This document shows, piece after piece, positions 21,148 through 32,417 of a stretch of DNA of 64,000 nt. The position numbers and the translations under genes were made by a program. This DNA comes from Scleroderma bovista (lineage: Eukaryota; Basidiomycota; Agaricomycetes; Boletales; Sclerodermataceae), in NCBI GenBank assembly GCA_037178675.1, contig JAYMGJ010000064.1, positions 1 through 64,000 of the forward strand, read 5' to 3'. The number at the start of each line of letters is the position of its first letter. Within the stretch, counting starts at the first letter, position 1. The notes under the pieces were generated by a model. That model saw only the letters and a list, made by a program, of their open reading frames with translations. It had not been told where the DNA came from and made no database searches.

Positions 21148-21573
21148 GACTGTCTCTGGATGCGAAGCTCACAACACGACCACTTTTGACCTTGAAATGC
21201 CTCATTGCAATACCTTGAACTTGACCAACTGCATCGGATTGGGATCCTGCGGTGTCAATCCACTCAGTCGGGACCGCGATCAGGCACAAATGGAACCCTA
21301 CCAACTATGGACTGAGATCTTGAGATTGGCACATAAGCGTTGTCAAAATGGACCCTGAGCAACATGGACCTTTCCATCTATGGTAAGATCTTTGCAAATA
21401 CCCATGGAATCTTACCAAATATTCCTCGGGCGCCGTATTGCATCTGCCCATACATGGTAAAGTAAGATCAAGGGTCCTTGTGACATGTGAAGAAAGTGAC
21501 CGCGTGAACTTCAATCAACAGGCCTGAATGTGTGCCGGAATTTGGAACTCGCTGCAAAGATTCCACCTCACCC
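21148..21573. promoter_or_regulatory. Divergent promoter region, KDZ transposase / gene X
   Basis: About 425 bp separate the first methionine of the KDZ transposase (minus) from that of the plus-strand gene. It has no clear ORF. A shared control region is inferred from the head-to-head arrangement only. Confidence 0.4.
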
Positions 21574-24266
21574 ATGTCCGAATCTGAGTACAGTGAGAGT
21601 GATAGTGATGGGAGGTCTGATGCCACTGGGCAAGGCAAGACCCCCCTTCGCAAAGATGAGCTCATCATTGTCCAGGAGAAACTGGAACAGTGGATGGCAG
21701 CGGACGCAATGAAAAGGAAGTCTATTTTTAAGGACATTGCAAGCCATGTCCAAAGGCTGGAGGCCAACAGGACACTCAAGAGTCACCAATGGGTGATAAA
21801 GAAGAAGGTGAGTGCTCCCTCACTTATGAAGAGCTTGCCTTATTTCGTATTTTCATAGGCCATTCAAAATTGGCTGTATAATCACTCTCGCACTCGGAAG
21901 AAAAAACAGCTCATCAAATATGGCCGCAGGTGGACTGCCCGCATGGTAATAGCAGACCAAGAGAAGGCAAAAATAGATGATGTGCTTGCCAGAGCAGGAC
22001 ATGCACCCGGTTCCAGCGGGTACATTCAAAATTATCAAAGGGCGGTGGGCAAAGTGATAAAGAGACTGACCGCGGAGAACATAGAGCGGGCAGAAAAGAC
22101 AGCCAAGGAATGGAATGATACCCACCCCCCCCAGAGATCCAAGCAAGGTGAGACTCTTATCCCGTGGCAGCATGGTACTGAAACTACAGGTAGAGCCGCG
22201 GAAGGAAAAGGTCGGAAGTTTGCCCGTGAGTTTTCCAAGGCGATGTGGAAGCAGTGTGGTGCCAGAGTGGTGGTGATGGCGGCTTGGAAAGGTGCCGCAG
22301 GTGACATCATGTATGGCCTGTGAGTGTGGTTATTCGGTGTATATATTATTCCTGACACACATAGGCATGACTTCAATGATGAATTGGGTGATGGCAAGCT
22401 CTTTGATGGCTGGGACCGGGTGGAGAACAAGTGGGAGCGGTATGCCCATCAGGTGTTTGGTGTGGAGGAGGAAAGTGGTGAAGATACGGAGGATGAGGGC
22501 ACGGTTCCAAGAAAGCCTGTCAAAGGTAAAAGACAGCCACGGTTTAACCTCCCAACAGATGCACATGACGTGCCCTACATTCCGGTCATCCTGAATATGA
22601 ACACCCAGGACAAAAAGGATGTAGTCCGCGCATTCATTAGTTTTCATTATGGTATGTAAAAATATTCTATGAATCAAACACTAACCATGTCATAACAGGA
22701 AAGGCTTGTGGTCGGTCCGATGTTGCTGTACCATGGGCAGCGATTGGGCTTGACCGCGGCACATATATATCGGGCAGGTATTGGCCTGCCAATGTCGCAT
22801 TCAAGGAACCCTCTAGGCTTACCAACAAAGAGGCCACAGAAATATTGGAGTGGTGGTGAGACAGGCAAGTGAGTGATCCCGCAAATACATTCAAGGTCAA
22901 GAGGTGGTTAGAGTCCGATGGGTCGCTACAAGCCGCGGTTTCGAGTGCCAATCACAAGAGTACGGCAAAGAGAACAGGAAAAAAGCCCATGCAAGGTAAA
23001 TATCATTCTATTAAATTGGCAACCACTGAGAGGCATTGATAGATGTATCATATAATGACAAGGACATAGAGGACATTCAGCCCCCTGTGCGTCCGCATGG
23101 AAATGCTGCGGGTCCTTCTAGGGGTGGAGCAGAATCAAGGCACACCCGCGGTCAACACAATTTGCAAGGTAATTACATCTATTCATTCATTGGTATATCG
23201 TTGATGTCTTGCAGCGGATGCTGAGAAGAGCCGTAATAAAAGGTCGAAACAGACGCATGCCAGAAAAAATTCAAAGGGTAAGTATGGTTACTGTATGAAC
23301 ATACACTGATATATTTTCACAGATTCCAGTTCGGATCAGACCGATGGTGACTCCTCAGCCGGTCACAATATTAAAGTGGGCCCACCAAATGCATCATATT
23401 CCATGCGTGCTGGGTCCCATCAGCAACAGGCAATGCAGCAAAGGAAAGATTCAGGTGGGATATTTATTATCAATAGGGATGAAATGAACAAACAATAGCA
23501 GGCAGTGAGAATCCTCCGACCGCGGGTACTGCAATGGTTGTCAAACCCAAGCCGCGGGTAAAGACAACAGGTGAGAGTGTTCTTATGGACCCCCACATAC
23601 AACTAAATGTATGTGGATAATATTTATATGCAGACAAGAAAAAAGCAGTTGCAGATAAGAATAATCTGGCACATCCAATTGCAACCGGGGGTGCTTCCAC
23701 AACGGCGGCTGACAACCCACCTGTCACTCAGAAGACCAAAGGTAAAGGTGGTCCTATGATGTCACACCAGCAGTTACAGCTATGTTTATCATATATTCAT
23801 TTAGGTAAACAGAGTGCAGTCACAGGGAAGAGTACGGCTGCCATGGAGGTCACTGCCACCGCCCACTCTGACGCTCCGCTTAACACCAAAGGTGATGGTC
23901 TTCTTAGGCTGTGAACATATTCTGACACTGACATATTTAATATTTATATTCAGGGAAACATCCTGGAGGTACTGGGAAGAGTGCTCCTTCCATGGATGTG
24001 ACACCCGCGGGTCCTCCCTCCACCGCGGCTCAACAAAGTGGGAAGATAAAAGGCAAGGGCACTTCTTATTCCATCACCAACATATTTATTCTTACAAATC
24101 TGATATATATATTCAGCCAAACACTCTGAAGTCATGAAACAGAGCGGTCAGTCAATTCAAGTGCCAACCGCAGGTCATTCAGCTCCTGCAGCTATTCCAC
24201 AAGGTATGCATTATGGCAATCCCGGTAAAATTACTCACAGGACCTGAAATAAAATGCAAAACATAA
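21574..24266 (+). CDS. Gene X: unknown protein with a micro-exon tail and one TGA stop
   Basis: I do not recognise a characterised family. Similar basic proteins appear expanded in Agaricomycetes near transposons (from memory, unverified). The ATG at 21,574 starts an acidic Ser-rich leader. After an intron (21,809-21,858) comes a basic block, AIQNWLYNHSRTRKKKQL and GRRWTARMVI, then GYIQNYQRAVGKVIKRL and REFSKAMWKQCGARVVVM. Introns lie at 22,320-22,363 and 22,652-22,699. The next exon has an in-frame TGA at 22,858-22,860 after EILEWW; the frame continues as DRQVSDPANTF, so this looks like a CGA-to-TGA nonsense change. From 23,031 eight exons of 138, 63, 132, 69, 108, 87, 99 and 87 bp, all multiples of three, encode Lys/Ser/Thr/Pro-rich segments. 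The end is taken as TAA at 24,266. A DNA-binding role is only suggested by the basic charge. Confidence 0.55.
23031..24203 (+). repeat. Array of phase-symmetric micro-exons
   Basis: Eight exons (23,031-23,168; 23,215-23,277; 23,323-23,454; 23,502-23,570; 23,634-23,741; 23,805-23,891; 23,954-24,052; 24,117-24,203) all have lengths divisible by three. Those checked split the codon after its first base. The last four internal introns are 63, 63, 62 and 64 bp and end in similar TTTATAT-CAG or TTTAG tracts; the one at 24,053 appears to use a GC donor (GCAAGG). The later exons share a GKS(T/A)..M(E/D)VT-like theme. This is what repeated duplication of an exon-plus-intron unit would leave. Confidence 0.6.
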
Positions 24267-24668
24267 ATCATTACAAGATGAATCCAATGAAGGGGGAAAA
24301 GGTGTCATGAGGCGGCAGTCGGTCCGGCCAAAGAGGCTCCCATCAAGGCTGGAGGACTATGATGATGCCCGCCTATGAAAGAAGCGCCGAGAATAGATTC
24401 CTCGTATACGGATTGTAAATGTAGACAAATCTGTATATGTGGATATAGGATCATCATCACCAGGTGGCCATCGCTGTGTATCATGAATCATAACCGCGGT
24501 GAATGTAAGGTGAATATGACAACATGACTGTTGAACACAACCGCGGTCATGATCAAACATGCGGTGTCCATCACATTTACCTTTAAACTCACAATCCTAG
24601 TGAATGTCATCTCACACACTGAAAATCATTCTTTCAAGTATTTAATACTAGCAGACAACCAAATGTAA
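24267..24668. other. Convergent intergenic region
   Basis: It lies between the 3' ends of gene X (plus) and gene Y (minus). No gene was seen. Two CCGCGG sites occur in near-identical contexts (AACCGCGGTGAA near 24,493 and AACCGCGGTCATG near 24,540). Confidence 0.4.
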
Positions 24669-26062
24669 TTACAACATTGACGGGTGTAAATCTTCTAAAT
24701 GATCCGTGGCACCCTGTGTGCCCTCCATCTCACCCTTATCCATGTGCTCCAACTTATCTATCATGTCAGCATAATGTGCCCGTAAGGCCATCAGCCTTCT
24801 CCACTCCCTAGTTTCTTCCACCAACTTGTCCGCATACTGCTGGTACATTGTGATAAGGGGTTTGTCGTACGAGTTGTCCAGGCAGATGGATTTGCCATCC
24901 TTGGGGTGAAAACGGGCTGCAATCTGGCGAGCTGTGCTTACTACTGATTGTGAATATCAATTTAGTAGATATACTAATGTACTCACATTCATGCCGCGGG
25001 CCATTGAATTTACTGCGGTCAATTTCAAGGTCGGCCATTGTTTGTAGCAAATGCCACCATTCCACTATGACTGTCAGTATCAGTAATTTAACCTGAGGCA
25101 ACACTCACCTTCCACATCCTTGGGACAGGTTACAGGGAATGGGCGCACTGAGCTTGATTCCATTTCGGGTGCCTTTCCCTTATCCACTAACCTACTGTGT
25201 GCAATGGGGCTTGTACCAATGACTCTCGGCCAGAAGTCTTTGAGGCATATTGCCTCTGCGTCAGATTCACTCCCAGTTGGCTTACCTGTCTCTGTGGAGA
25301 GACGTGATGCACTGAGCGATGCTGATCCGCGGGGTTGCCTACAAGGGGTTGACTCCATCGGCGACATGAGTGATGTTGGAAAAATGTTAGAGGCTTACTG
25401 TGCGGGTGGAGTACATGCTTGACTCTCCTCTGACATGTCACCATCTGAGGAATCAGCGGATGGTCCGTGGGTTGGCGTCATGGGCCGCGGTGATGAGTCA
25501 CTTTCTTCAGAAACTGGGTTCTGGGAGAGTTGTGTGTACATCTGGACTGGAATTGCTGATGTGGCAACAGGGGGGGGAGTCCATCCTTGGCTATCCTCCG
25601 ACGTGTCAGTGTCGGAACCAGAGTCGGAGGATGTTTGAGGCATCGGGGTGGTATCACGGTTAGGGGATGACGTAGGTGGGAGTTCACGACGTGGCAACGC
25701 GCCTGGTGGAGACCAGCTATTGTCCGACACATTGGATGACGGTGAATCAACCGTGGGGAGTGAATGTTCATTTGTGTCAATACACATCGGGTCGCCCGTG
25801 GGTAGATGGTTTGGCTGAGCGGGTGGAGACCATCCACTGCTACTCTCAGTTGCTGTGAATTTGAAATAAGCAATAGTCATGTAGAACTGATAGATACTCA
25901 CAAGGTGCCCTCGGAGTTTGCCTGTTGGGAGGTGTCCACCCTGGGCTGCCGAACAAAGCTGTCCGAGATCCATGTCAAATGAGGGATACAGATCCAATAC
26001 ATATACTTACATGTGTTGGGTGCTCCATCATCTATAAATCTCACATTCCTTGGTCCGCTCAT
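24669..26062 (-). CDS. Gene Y: unknown acidic protein with (S/G)W(S/T)PP repeats
   Basis: No family is recognised. It starts at ATG 26,062 (MSGPRNVRFIDDGAPNT). Introns with GT-AG ends follow; clear ones begin GTGAGTATC (near 25,905), GTAAGCCTC (near 25,397, ending TTGTAG) and GTGAGTGTTGC (near 25,110). The large middle exon (about 25,400-25,860) is acidic and Ser/Pro-rich and repeats a Trp-Pro motif: SSGWSPP, NSWSPP, SQGWTPP and a decayed ESQACTPP, each after Asp/Ser/Glu runs. The C-terminal exons are helical and charged (FHPKDGKSICLDNSYD, EETREWRRLMALRAHYAD) and end at 24,669. It is divergent from gene Z and convergent with gene X. The repeat motif might be a protein-docking site; this is inference. 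Confidence 0.5.
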
Positions 26063-26963
26063 GGTTGCTGGTGATGTATGAGACAATAGAGGGTTTGGGG
26101 TTGACAGGCCGCGATCATTTATGTTAAGTACCACAGCTTATATAATATATTTCCCACCACTATGAAATGAAATGTTTAAAGGGTAAATAATGGTCGGAAT
26201 CAACCATCTTATGTCATTAATGGAATCTGGGGTGGTATTCGGGTACTGCATATCACTGTCAATTGATTCCAATTGTTCTATATTGTGGTAGGAATGAGAT
26301 ATGTATCAAAACAAAGCTTGCCAACCCATTGTAGCTCTGCATCTGCGTAAATACAGACAGTGAAACATGTTTAGCACACCCGCGGTCATGATTCCCTAAA
26401 TAGATGTTGTGGGTACCATTTTCCTTGCCTTCCAATCTTCAATGTCTGCCGCGGGCATTGTATGCAATAAATCTTAGTGTCAATAGTGTTGCTTAGACTG
26501 GCTACCTGATCACAAATTTTCAATCATTGTTGTCTCTATTCTATTTGCTGCTAATCTTGCACCTGTGATACCGGTAAATCTGAAATACACTGGATCTTAC
26601 CGCGGTCAATTCACTCCAACAATCCATGCGACTGTCCATTCCATTTATACTTTGGTGATTAAATTTACACATTGATGTGGGTGCCTGACTAACTATATGG
26701 AGCATTTAATTATTACTAAATACAGCTTCCGCGGGTGTACCGCAACACTGGTGAACCTGGGTGACGTACCATGCACGCGGTTGAAAGCCCACACGGAGAT
26801 TATTAGCATGTGGTGTGGCATTGAGTGACATATCAATGCTGTCAGATTCAGTCCACTGGTGTGTGACACTCGCTGACATAATCATAATAAATATTCAACA
26901 TACCGTGCGGCTTCCACACCGCAAACTTGTTTTCACTCCCACTCAGCTCATTTTCACTTCACT
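26063..26963. other. Divergent intergenic region between genes Y and Z
   Basis: 900 bp without a convincing ORF. It carries four CCGCGG sites (near 26,381, 26,449, 26,601 and 26,730), three of them followed within a few bases by T/G-C-A-T or C-A-A-T. No repeat unit was found. Confidence 0.45.
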
Positions 26964-29022
26964 ATGTCTACCCAACAATCCGACACTCAGCTCACATCCT
27001 CCTCCAACGTCCCCGAAGATTTTGGAACCCCCATGACACCTGGAGAAGTCATTGCGGATGTCACCAGCCTCATCACCGCGCGAGTCACAACAATTAAGAA
27101 AACTAAGGATACCAGATTATGGCTGGGCGTCCATCACAATGTCTGGGCCCAGCTGGTGAGTAAACTAATTTAAATCCTTGACTGTATCTAACAATTGTCA
27201 GAACCGTGTTCGAGAGGTGGTGGGGAACCTACCCCGTGGTTTCAACATCCCCCCCATGCTCATGTCCCTCGACCGTGACCTCGAGGATCCATCAGAGGGA
27301 ATTACCACGTGGCCAAAGTGGCCCCAACTCCTGCAGTGTCCTGCAGAGAACATCTCTGACCATCCCTGGTGCAACCGCGGTCAAGACTCCAATCGCGGTG
27401 ACCAGGTTCCCGAACCAAGCAATGAAGGCCAAATGGACGGTGAGCAGGCAGCGGAGCAGAGGGTGGAGGAGGAGAGGGTGGATAAGGGGAAGCAACCAGC
27501 ACATGAGGTGAGTAGCAATGACGCTGGCCCATCTGAGCCAGTAGCTCCAGAGGAGGGGAGAGGTCATCGCGGTGGACGTGCAAAGACTTGGGGACGCAGC
27601 CAGTATCGCCCTTGCAAGCGGGTCAAGTCGGCCCCCATTGTCAACAGCGACGATGAAGACACCGCCAAGCCTATTCGTCGCGGTGTCACGAAGACCTACG
27701 ACCTTCACAATCCCCCTCCCAACTTCCCCATCCTTCCCGTGATGGATCGATGTGACCACTGCGCCCATCAAATGTTACCCTGTGCCAGGAAGGAGGACTG
27801 TGCGTGCTTCCAGTGCAACAAGGGGAAGCATGGGTGCAGCCTGTCACTGAAGTGTACGCGGTCTCGATCACAATCGCGTGCACCAGCAGCACGGACCAGC
27901 CAGCCGGACCCCCCCCAATCACTAGCACCAACCCCTGCACCACTGCGTACAAACCCTCCCCGTTCGACTCGCAAACGCAAAGCCAAGAGTCCCATTCCCG
28001 CAGGTGTTGCATCTGCAGGTCCAGCACATGCAGCTGGACTTTCAACACCTGGCCCATTGAGGGGCAAACGTGAAAGTAAGTTGAATATTTGTTTTATTCC
28101 ATTCTGCTGAATATCTAAACAGAATTTGATGGAGTGCTGATAGTGCAACCGCGATGGCTGTCAAAATCGAGGGACCGCAGTACAAGCGTCGAGTACAGCG
28201 AACATACAACCACAGCGACGACAACAAGTGCCTGCAGCGAATGTTCCGACTTGAAGGAGAAGTTGGGCGATGTGACGCAGAGGCTGGAGGCGCAAGAGGT
28301 CCAAGTGGACACACTTTGCCAGCTCATGGAGGGTCTGAGGTCAAGTACACTAATTGTCCCTCCAGTACTGTCCCCTCCCGGTGCCATGCAAACTTTCACA
28401 CCAGTTGAAAGTCCTGCATCCATTTTCTGTACACACTCCCCTTTGTCCGTCCATGCTGAGTCGCATTCCCCCGTCGTGTCCCCCCCAACTGGCCCTCCTG
28501 CAGACCACGGACCAGATCCAACAATCCCTGCGGTTGCAAGCACAGAACTGTGCATGCATCCACATGCATCTCGTGATGTATCCACCACCATTGAGATGCT
28601 TGCCGAATCTGTCGCCCCCGACATCCTGCAAACACTGTGGGCTCCAACCGCGGTACAAGACGCCCATTCGCCTCGGTCTCCCAGCTCTGCTGGCGATGAC
28701 CATGTTCCTCCCACCTGCCCCCCTCCTGCCATCATCAACACTGATGATACCATGGCTGTGGATCAACCCACAGCTTCTGTCCCTGCCATCCCGGTAAGTC
28801 CATTCAATTTACCTGCGGTTCAATACTCACATCCCCCTGCAGTGCCCCATGACACCTGGTGATGATCCCCTCTCCTCGTGCCCTCCAAACAGCATCACCA
28901 ATGATGCAATGGCTTTGGATCCGGAAGCCATTCCTCCCCCCACCATCGTGGTAAGTCCCGCCAATGTCCCCGATGACAAGGCTCTGGCACCCGCGGTTGG
29001 AGATGACGGAAGTGCGGTGTAG
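26964..29022 (+). CDS. Gene Z: unknown protein with a Zn2Cys6-like cysteine cluster
   Basis: ATG at 26,964 (MSTQQSDTQLTSSSNVPED). Introns: GTGAGT...TGTCAG at 27,156-27,200, GTAAGTTGAA...AACAG near 28,076-28,122, and GTAAGTCC...CTGCAG near 28,794-28,842; the frame then ends at TAG 29,020-29,022. The middle of the protein (about 27,750-27,840) has CDHCAHQMLPC...CFQCNKGKHGC. The spacing C-x2-C-x6-C-x7-C-x2-C-x6-C fits the fungal Zn2Cys6 pattern. The cluster is internal rather than N-terminal and is followed by Ser/Arg/Pro-rich sequence. After the second intron a heptad-like segment (DLKEKLGDVTQRLEAQEVQ) suggests a short coiled coil, then an acidic Pro/Ser tail. DNA binding is plausible but unproven. 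It is head-to-head with gene Y. Confidence 0.6.
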
Positions 29023-29288
29023 GGGGGGGTTGGGTGTTGCTGCTGCCTCAGGTGAGGCACGCTCGACCCAGGGGCTTCTGGAGGTCTGGCAGAGCTCCCA
29101 GGGACTGGGGAGACTAGAGGAAGTAGGGAGAGTAGAGGTGTTCAGTCACTCCAGGACTGAGATCAAACATATACAGAGGAAAGAGGGAAGTTGCTTAGTA
29201 AGCTAAGTACAAGCCTACATAGCTAAGGTAAGAGTCCAGTATCAGTACTACCAATTCTACACCTAGAGACAGGACTGTCTCTACAGCG
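29023..29288 (+). mobile_element. SINE-like repeat, copy 1
   Basis: About 265 bp match 60,281-60,549 in inverted orientation. Both start with a GGGTTGGGTG-like head and share CTCAGGTGAGG/CTCAGATGAGG. Both have a TCGACCCAGG stretch about 45 bp in that resembles a pol III B box, then a body with GAGGTGTTCAGTCACTCCAG and a GTCTCTAC end. The first base follows the gene Z stop codon directly. A tRNA-derived SINE is the best guess; a shared host 3' sequence is the alternative. Confidence 0.4.
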
Positions 29289-30039
29289 GGCACTGGGGAA
29301 GCAAATGCAATGGACACCTAAAGTACCTTTATCTTCATTTCCATACCATTTTCCTTTTCACAGACTATCTTTTATGTACACTGGTTATGTTAGATACTTT
29401 TGTTTGACCATTCCGGCATCCATCTTTGTTTGTATATATATTTTTGCAACACTTCTTTGTGCGAATGAACTATGTTTCCTTTTGTTAATTAATATGTATG
29501 AAATACATTTTGTCCCATACTTACATGCAATTTATTTGTTTCACCTAAGAAATAGTATTGTACCCGCGGCTATGTGCACATGCTGGTAATCATTTCACAG
29601 CCAAGGTATGCCAACATGAGCCTAACCTACTCATCACCAGGTGTTTCCTAGTTCCTAGTAAATGATTCCTAATCAATGGTATTTTTCACGGCCTAATCCT
29701 TTTCATTTGTCTTGCGGTATCATTCTACCTCTCTCCAGAAGGTACCGCGGTTGCATTGGTATACAACATAACATTGTGACAATTGTGAACCAAATCATAT
29801 TGGAAATTTCATTTTAACACCTGCTTCACATAACTCTGGCGTGGTGAAAGCTCCACCGCGGTTAACACTGCCAATTAATACCACTGTAATATTTGCCACG
29901 TGTGGAGCCAGCCACACACGCTAAGGTTAGATTGTAATTGATGCTTCCTTTATACAGCATAAACCTATATGCTAAATTTCACCAAGCTGTTTATATGGTG
30001 CAGTATTTCCTTTTTACAAATGTTTGTTTCAACCACACA
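29289..30039. other. AT-rich stretch without a gene
   Basis: No coding region or clear repeat unit. Three CCGCGG sites occur (near 29,565, 29,746 and 29,857). Confidence 0.4.
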
Positions 30040-30500
30040 AAAACCGCGGTAGTTAAATTTATCCTGTGGTAGTGACATCTTACCCGCGGTAGTGATACAT
30101 AGACCCATGGTAGTGACACTCAGGTCCATGGGAGGGACACCTAACGTGATTCAGTGCCCACCCTACCCATTATTGCACATCACCTGCTCACCTTACCCGC
30201 AATACTCACATCTAATCCATTATAATCACCCCTTACCTGCAGTTTTTAAAACTCACCCGCGGTGGTTACACCATATCCATGATAGTCACACCTTATCCAC
30301 AGGAGTGACACCCAACCCGCAGTGGTTACACCCCTCCCCCGATAGCTACACCTTATCCGTGGTAGTGACACCTAATCAGCTGTAGTTACAACTATCCCGC
30401 GGTTGTTGCACCTCACCAGCCATAGTGACACCCTACCCACGGTACACCTCACCCGTGGCTGTTTCATCTTATCTGCGATAGCTCCAGGTAGCTATTACCA
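30040..30500 (-). repeat. Decayed satellite, ACCCGCGGTAGTGACACC type
   Basis: About twenty imperfect 20-25 bp units follow the consensus TTACCCGCGGTAGTGACACC, many with substitutions inside CCGCGG. Its reverse complement contains ACTACCGCGGGT, the same core as the 6,310-7,470 array in direct orientation. The two arrays are therefore inverted relative to each other at the two ends of the CCGCGG-rich block. Confidence 0.7.
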
Positions 30501-31209
30501 AGATACCACACGCATGCCAATGTCCCCTGTGTTGTACTAATTTGGGCTATCTCACCTATATACCTACATTTTTGCACCTGACTGCGGTGTCACGCACCAA
30601 ACGTGTTTGGTACTGTGGACATGGAGAAAGTTAGCCGATGAAACTAATGTGAAGAACGCACACCCAAGATCTGTTGAAAGATTGTCCCGACTTGAGGGAT
30701 ACAGACAGCCCTCGCTATCCATATCACGCAAAGTCAAGACTATCCTTATGCGAAGAATGAGTACAATCCTCATCGTAGCCATCTATCGCACAAGAATGAC
30801 TATCCTGATGCAAGAGATGAATGCCAACTCTGGCAGTCATCCCTTGCACAAGAACCGCCAAGAAGCAGAAGAATCCAAGGAATAATGACCACTTCAGTAT
30901 GAGAAAGGAATGCAACCTATTGCAGTCCAACTCCCATACCAGAACAACCAAAGAAGCAGAAGAAACGATTGAGAAACGAAGGAAAAAGAGAAGAATCATT
31001 TTTAGTGCCCAAATGTCAAATTTAGGCGCCCAGTGCCGGCATTCCGATATTTTGAATAGCTCTGCCATTTTTGAAGCTATCAGGCACGTGACTATACCAT
31101 CATGGAGCCTAGACCGTGCTCTATCTGCCTGTCAAGTTCCGACGTAAATCTGTTTATTTCCCACAGAGATATTCCACCCGCAATCCAGACACCCACTTCA
31201 TCAGTCACT

Positions 31210-31599
31210 ATGGAGTCTGCATTTTCTCTGGAACGTTTCTCCGCTATTGCAGCAGACCTCAACTACATTCTGCTCTTGGGACAGCCTCTCCCTGAGCTCC
31301 TGTGTACTGCCTGGTACATATCTTCCCAGCCTGCTCCCTCAATCCCTCTTGTTCTCGGTCAGCGCGTTCTCCTCGTCAGTCCTGCGTCACGCACATACTT
31401 TGGTCGTCTCAAGTCTATCGTTAGACTTGAAAATTCATACCTGGTTGTCTCTGTGTCTCCTGAGTCCTCTGCATATGGTCCTTTCATCCCAGAGTCCTGT
31501 CACATCCATCTCCCTCCATCATTCATCTCGCTTCCCTGGACACGTCAAATCCACTACTCATGTTTCACTTCGCTGCTATCCCGCAACAAACACGAATGA
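31210..31599 (+). CDS. LTR-alpha U3 ORF, diverged copy 3 (129 aa)
   Basis: Starts MESAFSLERFSAIAADLNY and keeps the LGQRVLLVSPASRTYFG block unchanged. By hand, about 25 codon differences from copy 1 are silent and about 25 change the residue over roughly 115 codons, with no indel or stop until the last residues. Such a silent-rich pattern suggests past selection on the protein. Confidence 0.55.
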   Translation: MESAFSLERFSAIAADLNYILLLGQPLPELLCTAWYISSQPAPSIPLVLGQRVLLVSPASRTYFGRLKSIVRLENSYLVVSVSPESSAYGPFIPESCHIHLPPSFISLPWTRQIHYSCFTSLLSRNKHE

Positions 31600-32362
31600 A
31601 ACAGTGCTCTAGAACCCTTCTTAGGAGCCCTTATAGAGCACAGAACCTTCCCCTTACTGCTCAAGGGAAGACTGCACTTTGGGAGCACCAATTTTCACGT
31701 TTTTGTCCTACAGAAGCTCAACCCAAGGGATTTGTGACACTCTGTGACCAGCTGTGACTCTACTTGTCATTCCAGGCCCCCTGACACTGCTCTTTTGGTC
31801 GGATCAATTCTCTTATTATCCCCCAGCCACTCCCATCAGTGGCACTGCTTCAGAAGCTCATCTCCAGATCTAAAGTTCAATGAATCACAGGTTGTGCTTC
31901 CCTTCTGTCAGAGTCACACAGAGTCACTCTGGCTCACTCTGACTCACTCTGCTGCGCATTATTCATCCCCTCTTGGCATTACTAATCCCCATTACTCCCC
32001 TTACCAATCACTTACCAATCATCCTTCAAATCATGCTTATCATGCTGCTTATCAATTCATGACTCATGCCCCTATGATTCATATGCATTATGTCATCGCA
32101 TATGCTCATTTAGCTTCGATCTACTCATCCCCTGCTTTCCCCCCCTCTCTTTTGGGCCCCATGCAATGATTTTTCCATATTCTTGGTTGTGCACCCCTTT
32201 TTACCTATGTTTCTGCTCATTCCCTTGGCTCAGCAGCTTGTTTAGGCTTTCCCCATCGATGACTCAGCCTGATTACACTGCTTACTGATTGCTTACCAAT
32301 TTCTTACCAATTTCTTACCAAGCACTTAGTCATTTGTGCTTACAGGGCCACAGCCCCTCCTG

Positions 32363-32417
32363 TATATAAACCAGCAGCCAAAGGCTGCAAGGAAGTGTCA
32401 GCTTCCCCCTCAATAAA
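32363..32417 (+). promoter_or_regulatory. TATA box and AATAAA signal of LTR-alpha copy 3
   Basis: TATATAAA at 32,363-32,370 and AATAAA at 32,412-32,417 are about 45 bp apart. This fits transcription start and polyadenylation signals at the U3/R region of an LTR. Confidence 0.5.
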
